A stretch of 64,000 bases of DNA from Ursus arctos (taxonomy: Eukaryota; Chordata; Mammalia; Carnivora; Ursidae): assembly GCF_023065955.2 (NCBI RefSeq), contig NW_026623100.1, positions 15,911,001-15,975,000 of the forward strand. The letters are read 5' to 3'. Each line of letters opens with the position of its first letter. The stretch's first letter is position 1. Below are positions 46,623 through 64,000 of the stretch, piece by piece. Made by a program: the position numbers and the translations under genes. Under the pieces are notes generated by a model that was not told the DNA's origin, ran no database searches, and was given only the letters and a program-made list of their open reading frames with translations.

Positions 46623-46920
46623 TGCGGCCTCCTCGCTCTCTCAGCCTAGGCCGGTGTCTGGTTGCCAGGAGGCGCCTGGGGCCCGCGGGCTCCCGAGCGT
46701 GCGCAGGACACCCGCCAGCTTTGGGTCCAGTGATGGGGAAGGGAGGCGGGCGCACCGAGGCCCCGCGCCCCGCCGCGTGCCCAGGAAATCGCTCCTGGCG
46801 CCTTCACACACAGCTGCGGCGAGGAAGTCTAGAGGGCTCTGGAGGCGCTGCGGAGCCCTGGGGTGGGTAGCTGCCACAAGGGAGGCTTATAAAAGACAGG
46901 TTTGTGGGAGCCTGAGCGTA
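46420..46920. promoter_or_regulatory. CpG island / STPG4 promoter region
   Basis: A GC-rich, CpG-dense block (for example the cluster around 46735-46790) in otherwise AT-rich DNA. It covers STPG4 exon 1 and the presumed transcription start just above 46622. A TTATAAAAG sequence on the plus strand at about 46887-46895 faces the other way and could support divergent initiation, but this is only a motif match. CpG density shows a promoter-like island; start sites are inferred. Confidence 0.75.
46542..46622 (-). CDS. STPG4: STPG4 coding exon 1
   Basis: This exon encodes residues 1-27, starting [12 protein letters not shown] and ending VVTSL. The start codon has G at -3 and G at +4. I chose the donor TCCTTG|GTACAG because it leaves phase 0 and aligns exactly with the next exon. 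An upstream GT in TTTG|GTAGTC would shorten the protein. The exon lies in a CpG-rich block; the 5' UTR extent is not determinable. Confidence 0.9.
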
Positions 46921-47099
46921 CCATAATCCCCACCGGCCTTTTCCCAGATCACCCCCACGCCACTCCGCCAAGCAGGGAGACCGTATGCTTCGTAGGCATA
47001 CTTCGCTTTAGCGCCAAAAATCAGCCTTACTACCCACTTTCTAAGGTGGTTTCTAAGCTCCTCCGGATGGAAATTCTGGGGCTCTTCTCCTGCCTCTGA

Positions 47100-47309
47100 T
47101 TTTATTTTTTTATTTTTTTAAAGATTTTATTTATTTATTCGACAGAGATAGAGACAGCCAGCGAGAGAGGGAACACAAGTAGGGGGAGTGGGAGAGGAAG
47201 AGGCAGGCTCATAGCGGAAGAGCCTGATGTGGGGCTCGATCCCATAACACTGGGATCACGCCCTGAGCCGAAGGCAGACGCTTAACCGCTGTGCCACCCA
47301 GGCGCCCCT
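47100..47309 (-). mobile_element. Young CanSINE upstream of STPG4
   Basis: Minus-strand member of the GGCACAGCGGTTAAGCG subfamily (right end CGCTGTGCCACCCAGGCGCC). The flank CTGCCTCTGA is at 47090-47099 and 47310-47319. It lies about 480 bp upstream of the STPG4 ATG. Confidence 0.92.
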
Positions 47310-47499
47310 CTGCCTCTGAATTTAGGAGTGAGCACTAGACACAGCCGGCTTCCCTAGCTTTGAAACGGAGGACCACCCTTTCTTCTGATCGACCCTTTTC
47401 ACATTCAATCTCTTTTAGCTGTAGCTTCTCAACCTTTATATAAACATTCTCATCTCTAGAAACAAACCCACCCCTCAACCTTAATAATTCCATTTGATG

Positions 47500-47715
47500 G
47501 AGTACGTATTGTTTTCTGAATACTTCATATACATTAATCTAATTCAATCCTCACAGCAACCCTGTGAGGTAAATACTAATTCCATTTTATGGGTGAGGAA
47601 AGAGAGGCTTCTTTGGACAGTTTAGCATATAGTTGACTGGGCATCACATAGAAGTGGCAGAGGCAGAGTTCAAATCCAGGTCTTGCTCCAGAACCCCACT
47701 GTTCACTATACCATA
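47500..47715. repeat. MIR-like fragment
   Basis: AATCCTCACAGCAACCCTGT, GAGGTAAATACTAATTCCAT, ATGGGTGAGGAAAGAGAGGC and GGCAGAGTTCAAATCCAGGT form the MIR core and flanks. Confidence 0.8.
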
Positions 47716-48486
47716 AAGTTTCTCCCTTCCTTTCACAAACTTCAAGAGTAGACTCAGTTCTTTTACCTCCCATACTTTCCTAAAGCCATGTTAATCCGAC
47801 ATGTGTGCACAATTTCTATTCAAACTACACTTGCTAAACTAGCCAAATACAATCGCCAAATCCAATGGGGATTTTTCAACTATCAAACTTGACCCCATTT
47901 GTCTTTGCTGCATTGATTACGCCACTCCCTCATTCTTGAATCCCTCTCCTCCCTTGACTACCAGGATCTGACCACTCCCTGCTGTGATTTGTCTGTCTAT
48001 AAAGGTGATAATAAATCAGTACCTACCCATACAGGCTGATTACGCAGACTAAGCTGAGTGAAATGTTTGGAACCATGTCTGGCACAACGTATTCAGTAAA
48101 TACAATCACTGCCTTTGTGACAAAAGCAAAATTCAGAATCCAATTTCATCTCCTTTCCCTCATTAGAACTTCATACTCTGAGGTACATACTTGGAAACCC
48201 TAAACATGCCATCTTCACGCTTTTGTCTCCCCTTATGCTAAAATGCTATTCTCTTCAACAGCCTGGCAAACCTTGAGTCAACTCCTCTGAGAAGTCCTCC
48301 TTGGCCTTATTAATCCCTTGTAGCCCAAAGGCCCCTGTGCCTATCTTTATTGGAGGATTCATTTTGGCAAATCATTTCTTCCCTAATTTTTAAACACTTC
48401 CCAAACACAGGTTTTTGTCTTAATTCTGAGTCTTCTGAACACAGGAGGGATTAAAATATTTGAATAAATGACCAGTTTAGAGGACG

Positions 48487-48600
48487 GACTAGCACAATGT
48501 TTTTCAAAAATTAATGTGCGTAACAAAACATTTGAGGATCTTACGAAAATACAGATTCAGATTCTGAAGCATGGCCTAAGTTTCTGTAGGTGATTTTTTT
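48487..48600. mobile_element. MER5-like fragment
   Basis: Resembles half of a MER5 element: ATTAATGTGCGTAACAAAAC, then a CAGATTCAGATTCTGAAGC stretch. Confidence 0.5.
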
Positions 48601-49476
48601 GAGTAGTGAGAGACTACAAGACTTCATTTCCCTTAATGGGATCCTAAATTCAACACAGCCTTTAAAAAAAAAAATACGAGCGGGGAAAAAAAAACAACCA
48701 GACACGACGTTTGAAATTACAACTGAAATTATAAGGCCAAGAGGCTAATAACCAGAGTTTTCATAATAAGAGATTAAATCAAGTCCATCACTGTTCCTCA
48801 TTTCACTTTCTTATTTTGGCTGAGCCTGTAAAACTGGCTCAGCCAACTAGGGAATGGTACTCTAGAGACTAAAGGATTGTGATGAAAGGTACAGAGAAGT
48901 CTAGAAACCCATACAAGGTGTGAAATAGAAAGAACATCTAGATGAGAAAATAGTTTCAAGTATCTCAAAAATAGGAACAGCATAGGTCAATGACTTCAAG
49001 GACTTCACCAATAAGACAGACTAAGCATGTACGATAAACAAAACGTCCTCCTAAGAAAGCATAGTCTTGTACAATATCACTGAGAAAAATTTAAGATTTA
49101 TTTTCAGGTTATCTTAACAGCAGTTTTAAAAGGTGGGGGGAGGCATTTCTCTCCGGGACTACACTAAGTAGAGGTCAACAGTGCCTCTCTACGCATCAGA
49201 TCTTTAATAAAACTTCCATAAAATACATCCTAAAGTATGGATTTTTAATTGCAGTAGTGATTTTTCTTAGAATTATCTGAGAGCAAACATGCTACAGACA
49301 GTACCAGGTTAAGAATTACCAATTACCATGATCCTGCTAAAACAAAACAGGCAATATGGTTAAGATGTAAAGATAGGTTTTAAAATTAGTCCCGGAAGTA
49401 GAATTGAGATACGAATCCAGCTCAGTAATGTGCCCAATATGACCAGTTAAATTATATGAAACTGCTCTGTATTTCA

Positions 49477-49653
49477 GGGGCACCTGGGTGGTATAGTCTT
49501 ACACCGACTCTTGGTTTCAGCTCAGGTTGTGATCTCAAGGTCATGAGGCTCCACGCTCAGCAAGGACTCTCCTTGAGTCTCTCTTTCCATCTCCCTCTGC
49601 CCGTCCTCCCACCCAAGCCCCCCACCCCCCCAAAAATAAATCTTAAAAAAAAA
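49477..49653 (+). mobile_element. Diverged CanSINE
   Basis: GGGGCACCTGGGTGGTATAG head and AAAAATAAATCTTAAAAAA tail. Confidence 0.85.
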
Positions 49654-49874
49654 CCTGCTATATCCTTTGATTTCCTATAAAATAAAAATGCTGACTTTGT
49701 CACTTTTGTGAATATAAAAATATGATATACAAAAGCACCCCAATACAGTGTGCCCCCTTCCACCTTGTTAAATAAACTTGAAAATGTAGGAATTGGAAGA
49801 ACTACCAACCTGGGAAAGGTAACTTTGATCAATTTCCTCCTATTACAGAGTCATAACTGGCTTAACAGCATAGT

Positions 49875-50110
49875 AACATCGATTGAACACTTACTACAAA
49901 TGCCAAGGACTATGCTACCTGCTTTACCTTCACTATTGTAAAAGCCAAGTTAAAAACCAGTTGGGTAAATTGTAACCCTTTTGCAGGTAAGATAACCGAA
50001 ACTTGGATTAATAGTGACCTCTTAAAGTTTACCCACAGTAGTGACCTGAGCCCTGTTGAAATAAAACTCCAAAGCCCACGTTTAATGCTCTGCAAACTAT
50101 TGTGCCTCAC
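49875..50110. repeat. MIR-like fragment
   Basis: GATTGAACACTTACTACAAA, CCTTTTGCAGGTAAGATAAC and TGACCTGAGCCCTGTTG resemble a diverged MIR. Confidence 0.6.
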
Positions 50111-51078
50111 ATAGCCAGACACATTAATCATCTCCCACCAAATACCTGCTGGTATTCTTTTTGACAACAAAAGTTACATGTAATGAAGATCTTCCTACTT
50201 CACTGACTGCCTGCCTAATATGTAATAATATAATACCCCATGAAGATTATCCATGCCTATAACTTCTCTTTAAAACCTATTTCTCTCTCTTATCCTTCAA
50301 TAACCATTCAGTTTTTTATTTTCTGGTAGAACTAATAACAATGGTATTAAAATAGTTCAAGATGGGCAGTAACCTGGCAAATGGATTGCCCCCTTGGAAG
50401 ATAAACCTTGTGGCTACAATAATCAGGTAATAATTATACTTAATGTTTTAATCTTGGCTCTGGTTTGCTATGGAATCCTTCATTAAGTATTTAAAAGGTA
50501 GCTAAAAAAACAAAAAACCCTGATAACCACTTTTTGAATAGCTGAAAATTATAGAGAAAGCAATGGCTTAGTTTACTAGCAAGAAAAACTAAAACAAGGT
50601 TTAGTTATTGCCAATCCATTCCTAAAAATACCTTTTTTTGTAAAACATGTCCTAGATAGGCAGGACAACTGAAAATTCTCCCTTGCTTTATTAAAAAAAA
50701 AAAAAAACTGTGAATAAAACATTAGCAAATAGAAGTAAAAACATAATGACAACCCCCCCCCCCAGGACTGTTTGTAACAAGTATTTTAAAAATCAATGCC
50801 TGGCTAAATATGGACAGATATGCCAAAGTTGAAAAATATGTAAAAAAGACTGGAAACAATAAACACCTACATTATGTCAGTTCCCACACTAGGTACACTT
50901 ACAGAAGGTTTTTTAATCTTTCACTTAAAGTATCATAATTTAAAAACTAAACACAAATCTAGGTAGTAAAGCAACAATAACAACAAAAACTTAAACCAAG
51001 TAAAAACCACTCTCATATTTGATTCTCAAAATGGTCTGACCTCAAGTTAATTAAAGGACTCAGATTCAGAGCAACAGT

Positions 51079-51692
51079 TGGGTAAATTGTAATTTTTTTA
51101 TTGGAAAACAAATATACAACTTGGAATGGATTTGAGGCAAATTGTGCCATAAGCAGATTTTCTTTAAGTGGCTAAACAAAGTTTAAAAAGCAAGTAACAA
51201 TAAAAGAAAATGTTTCTGGTACAGGACCAGCAGTACAAAAAAATAGTGTACGAGTACCTGGATAATACACCCGTTTTGCAATAGTGCAACTTTTAAGTAC
51301 ATATTGTTGACTGTCCATAGTCCACGCAGAGTTACAACTCCACACTTCAACAACAACATGCTGACAGTTCCTAAAGAAAACTACTTAAAAAAAAGGCATA
51401 ACCCAGATGTTCCCTCATTTGACCAACTCCATCTAAGTTTAGATGTGCAGAAGGGCTTAGATATATCCAGAGTAAGCCACATGCAACATGTTACTTGATC
51501 AATTTTCTAAAATAAGGTTTCAGGACAATGACAGTAAGATAAGGGAAGAAAACATGGAAGAATGAAATCCTAATTACTATACATGCATATTTTTTGACAG
51601 CAGGGGGGAACCTTTTACAGATAAGTTACAAACAAAGAAAAGGCAAATAAACAATTTTGTACAAGAAATTTAACACATTCTGTACAATGTCT
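51079..51692 (-). other. CALM2: CALM2 3' untranslated region
   Basis: About 610 nt of AU-rich exon continuing from the stop codon with no splice site needed. The terminal part matches my memory of the human CALM2 3' UTR closely, which argues for strong conservation and for CALM2 over CALM1 or CALM3. The exact cleavage site is inferred from the poly(A) signal. Confidence 0.85.
51097..51102 (-). terminator. CALM2: CALM2 poly(A) signal AATAAA
   Basis: A perfect AATAAA on the minus strand in the context CCAATAAAAAAATTACA, about 590 nt after the stop. I see no other canonical hexamer between it and the stop, so one main 3' end is expected, near 51075-51085. Confidence 0.85.
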
Positions 51693-60235
<8,543 letters not shown>

Positions 60236-61040
60236 CTACAAAGAGATCACAGAGATAGGTAAGTGACTTCAGAGTATGTAGATGGGCAGAACCAAGTTTA
60301 AAAACTTTCAAGGTTTACCTTGAACCATAAACTACACTTAGTATCAACACTCCTTAGTACCAGCAACAAACATAGATAGGTAGAAAATGAATACGTTTTA
60401 AGGTAGAAAATACATATTAAGTATTCAAAGCTAAGCCATCTTGACCAAGTTTAATAGTTAAATCCCAAGCATTATTTCAGAATATAAATGAAAATCTCGA
60501 TTTCACACAAACTGAAAAAAAAAAAGCAATCTGGCATACTAGAAAATCTAAAGGGTGTTAATCTTCTAAAGCAAAATGAGAATCCAACAAAAACATTGGT
60601 TCCTTTCTCGAAATTAAGATACCTAAACTTAAGCTCACCTCCTCTGATAAAAACCACTGTTACCAGAAATCTCCACTGAACCAAAAATAATGTCCAAGGA
60701 CTACATTCAAAATTACCCCTATAAATGGTTAAACGCATCATTTGGACATGAAAATGATTTTCCAAACCTAAAACGAACAAAAAACCCACAACACAAAGCA
60801 AAAATCCCATCTATTATGAAGATAAAAATCCAAGCTGTCCTGGTTGGGGCAACATGAAAGCTACCAGTTTTTACTTCTCCTTACCTGCCAGGCAACTGCA
60901 AAGAATCCAGGATTCTCAACATTTGAACTACATTATTTACTAAATGTTAAGTCCAGCCGTTCATTTTCTCTTGACTTTTGAAATCCCAATGTGTGCCTAA
61001 GGTTTGTGATGTTTTTAGCATAGAGAAGGGCTATTTTTAC

Positions 61041-61067
<27 letters not shown>

Positions 61068-61071
<4 letters not shown>

Positions 61072-61255
61072 CCAGGCATTTGCTAAAGCCCTTTACAGAT
61101 TTTGCTTTTATTCAATCTTCGCAATAACCCTCTAATGGTATTATTATCCCCTATCTTATACATAGGGAAAGAGGTTCAGGTTAAATTTCAGGGAGGAGTA
61201 CAAAATTAGTAACTAGTGGAGTCAGAATTAAACACAAAGGTGTTAGATGGATTCA
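61068..61255. repeat. MIR-like fragment in CALM2 intron 1
   Basis: TTCGCAATAACCCTCTAATG, ATTATCCCCTATCTTATACA and AGTGGAGTCAGAATTAAAC. Confidence 0.7.
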
Positions 61256-61981
61256 CTCACTGCCTGGAAGTTTTAAATGCAGAGTACCATAATATATAAT
61301 AAACATATCTGCAAAATACCAAGGCTTCTTTTTCTTCATGTGGCCTTCATCTCTGGACATTTCACCAGTTACCAGTACATAAATCCATGAAGCAACTGCT
61401 TATGTGGTACTAGCACTCATCAGACCCAGCCTTCTAATATTCTTACCTATATGGAATCAAGTATTCTGTCATTAATCCATTCATTTATTAGTATGAAAGA
61501 ATAAATACTGCCTGGTTTCATTCTTTTTAAAGAATACCTTAATGGAACATAATAGCATCACATTTCTCTAGAGGACACCATGAGAAAATTTGGGAAGGAA
61601 CCCAGAAAGCCTAAGTTTCTTTCCCTGCTCAACAATTTTGATCTGACCTTGATGCACACTCAACTTCTAAAAAAGAAAAAAAACAAAAGGCCCGGTAACT
61701 TAAAATTGAAGAGGCAATAATTAAGTTCAAACGCAAGAGTCAAAAAAAAAAAAAAAGATCTACTTTTATCCTTCCAAATCCCAATCCTCCATCTGATATA
61801 AAATCAGTCATACATTGTTTTCCCTAAGAAGTAAGATTTAAAACACGGTAAACCCACTGACTTGGTATCTACTTTGTTAGAAGCTATAAAGGATTTACTT
61901 CTACTCTGATTCCATTTTGCAGGACTTATCATTTCTGAAAAAAGGGCAACATGGTAGAGTGGGGGGGGAAAAGCAGTGTTT

Positions 61982-62165
61982 TGAATCACTGCTGTACATA
62001 CTAGTATCCTAGCTCTGCCACTTAAAGAACGACGTGACCTTGGACATGTTACTCAACCTCTCGTAGTCACTTTCATCTGTACAATATTAATACATTAAAA
62101 GGTTATTGTGCAGAGTGAGAAGCTATCTAAAGGGCCAACCCAAAGAGTTCTGTGATAATTACTTT
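61982..62165. repeat. MIR-like fragment in CALM2 intron 1
   Basis: TAGCTCTGCCACTTAAAGAA, GACCTTGGACATGTTACTCA and CAACCTCTCGTAG. Confidence 0.7.
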
Positions 62166-63073
62166 ATATATATTAACCAAATCAAAGAACCTGTAAGGTG
62201 AAATATGAACCTGACTAGTTCAACTTCCACACAGCAGACAGACATGCATGGTCTCTTGCTTCAGAGAACAGCAGGGCCCACATTAAAGATCTCAGAGACT
62301 GTATTATATGCAGGCATTTTGAAGTTTATTTTTTTCCTGCTATACTTTGTCTTTTATTCCAGTCATCTTCACTCCACTCTGTGTATCAGATCACTTATGA
62401 AATACTTAAGGGGACCAACATATACGTATGCACATGTGTGCTTTTCTTGTCATATAACATGGGGATGCCTATTTTAAACTAGGAAGTTATTAAGTTTAAA
62501 ATGTATTACTGCTACACGGAAATTTATTTAATGTTACTCTTCCCATTCATTTACAACTAAGCATTGCATAACATTGTCTAGTGTCTTTTCTAGATATCAG
62601 AATATAAAATTAAACATCATGAACAATAAATATTTGTTAACCATCTTTAAAAAAAACCAGCAAACCTATCACGTTCCATGTTATCTTTGATTAAGCTGAG
62701 AAAATAAATTTCCCTAAACTGAAAGCACGAGGTACAGCCCAGGGACAGATGTGGCAGGTGAAAACCAGTTTAGAACTTAAGACTTAGTTAAGCTAAATGT
62801 ATGGAAGGCACAGTATATGTGAAAGCTGAAAGAATGACTGCTATGTGCAGGAAGGGAAATAGTGTTCTCTCAACAGGGGGGTAGGGGTAGATTTTGGGAG
62901 GTGCATTGATATTAAAGCTAAGAAGAAAGGAAAGAAGAAAAGGATTTTGGCTATAAGACAATACTTTAAAATTATCCAATTTTGCTTGGAAATTCAAAAT
63001 TTAATGGCCCACACCATCTTGCCCAGCTCTCCACCTCTAGGTAGACACAATCTTAGAAAAATTCACAAATGAG

Positions 63074-63228
63074 GGTGTTTGGGTAGCCCAGTTAGTTAAA
63101 TGACGACTCTTGATTTCAGCTCAGGTCATGATCTCAGGGTTGTGATCTAGCCCCGCCTCCCTGCTGGGCATGGAGACTGCTTAAGATTCTCTCTCCCTTT
63201 TCCCCTCCCCCACCCCCCCAAAACTAAA
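63074..63228 (+). mobile_element. Diverged CanSINE with intact duplication
   Basis: GTGTTTGGGTAGCCCAGTTA head, tail reduced to CCCCAAAACTAAA. The 19-bp flank AGAAAAATTCACAAATGAG is perfect at 63055-63073 and 63229-63247. Confidence 0.9.
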
Positions 63229-63674
63229 AGAAAAATTCACAAATGAGTTTCAAGGAATTATCATAGCCTTAAAAGTGCTCCTCGATTTTGCATGCAATCT
63301 TTCAAGAAACTTAAAGAAGTTTTTGTATTTACTAGTAATCCAGAGTTCAAGGTTTTAAAGTAAACTTTACCAGCAACATCGAGATTAAGACCTACTAAAA
63401 GCAAAAAAAACACAGCACTCCCTAGCACCCTAATTTGTAAGCCTTTTCCAACTACATGCAAATAAATTTGGTTCTTATTTCACTCTACGGAGAGTGTCAT
63501 TTTCTTGGAAGAACTAGAAGAATTATACTTTTGGGAAAACTCAAGCTCATTAACATGTGTGTTTATCTCAGTAAAGAATAATCCACTAGAGAGATGCCTA
63601 GTTCTTACTCCTTTATTTCTACAACATTGGTTGAATTCCTCCTCCTGTTCATCACTCCAGAGAAAGCTTCCCAG

Positions 63675-63760
63675 CATTAGTACACTCTCAGGTTCCAGAT
63701 CAGACCTACTGAACTAGAATCTGCATTTTGAAGAACCACAGGTGATTTGTAAACACAGAG
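63675..63760. mobile_element. MER5-like fragment in CALM2 intron 1
   Basis: GATCAGACCTACTGAACTAG, ATCTGCATTTTGAAGA and CACAGGTGATTTGTA resemble one half of a MER5 element. Confidence 0.5.
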
Positions 63761-63819
63761 AAACATTAATGTAGACTAATGTGTGACCTGAAAAGTGAAT
63801 GCATTATGTACCTATTAAA

Positions 63820-64000
63820 CATTTCCTTTTTTTTTTAAGATTTTATTTATTTATTTGACAGAGAGAGAGACAGCCGGAGAGAGAGAACACAAGCAGGGGG
63901 AGTGGGAGAGGAAGAAGCAGACTTCCAGTGGAGGAGCCTGATGCTGGGCTCGATCCCACAACGCCAGGATCACGCCCTGAGCCAAAGGCAGACACTTTAA
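63820..64000 (-). mobile_element. CanSINE cut by the window edge
   Basis: Poly-T, AAGATTTTATTTATTTATTT, GA-rich body, GATCACGCCCTGAGCC. The tRNA head lies beyond 64000. It resembles the young subfamily. Confidence 0.88.

Larger units (their letters stand above)
46921..51078. other. Intergenic gap between CALM2 3' end and STPG4 promoter
   Basis: About 4.2 kb with SINEs at 47100-47309 and 49477-49653, MIR-like fragments and a MER5-like piece. No exon is supported. The distance fits the compact CALM2-STPG4 tandem arrangement. Confidence 0.75.
60236..64000 (-). other. CALM2: CALM2 intron 1, 3' portion
   Basis: This runs off the window edge toward exon 1. It holds an A24-25 tract near 61042, MIR-like fragments (61068-61255, 61982-62165), a degraded SINE with a 19-bp duplication (63074-63228), a MER5-like piece (63675-63760) and a cut-off SINE (63820-64000). 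No candidate first exon with ATG and CpG island is visible. Confidence 0.8.

Noticed and set aside
60472..60810. 112-codon minus-strand frame as an alternative CALM2 first exon
   Set aside because: No CpG island, no good donor placed to join exon 2 in frame as an initiator Met exon, and an AT-rich low-complexity product.

Overview
This 64 kb window is nuclear genomic DNA from a carnivoran mammal. It carries at least 28 tRNA-Lys-derived SINEs of the CanSINE type, with a GCACCTGGGTGGCTCAGT-like head, a CT-rich body and an AATAAA-plus-A tail. Several belong to a young subfamily (head GGCGCCTGGGTGGCACAGCG) that I associate with arctoid caniforms such as bears and seals. The order within Carnivora is inference. 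Coding density is low, as expected for vertebrate DNA. Most open reading frames are chance.

Two protein-coding genes are supported, both on the minus strand and arranged in tandem. STPG4 (sperm-tail PG-rich repeat protein 4, also called GSE/C2orf61) is complete. Its seven coding exons run from 46622 down to 10260, join into a 246-codon frame plus stop, and all introns are GT-AG. Its first exon sits in a CpG island (about 46420-46920). CALM2 (calmodulin 2) enters from the right edge. Coding exons 2 to 6 (60235 down to 51693) encode all 148 residues after the initiator Met, and the 3' UTR ends near 51079. Exon 1, with the ATG and promoter, lies beyond 64000. The CALM2-STPG4 neighbourhood matches the arrangement on human 2p21.

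Layout: 1-10253 is GC-rich DNA downstream of STPG4 with no gene I can support. 10254-46622 is STPG4, mostly intron. 46623-51078 is the STPG4 promoter and a short intergenic gap. 51079-64000 is CALM2 (3' UTR, five exons, and introns including part of intron 1). The rest is interspersed repeats: SINEs, L1 3' ends, MaLR (MLT1-type) LTRs, Tigger and MER5-like DNA transposons, MIR/L2-like fossils and microsatellites. Several insertions are nested or have clean target-site duplications.

The genes are not known to share a pathway. CALM2 is a ubiquitous calcium sensor, and STPG4 is a gonad/zygote-associated protein linked in mouse to paternal genome reprogramming. I found no undescribed system. The observations most worth checking are local: a stop codon abutting its poly(A) signal in STPG4, a perfect 29-bp tandem duplication in CALM2 intron 2, nested SINEs sharing one target-site duplication, and a young SINE beside the STPG4 CpG island.
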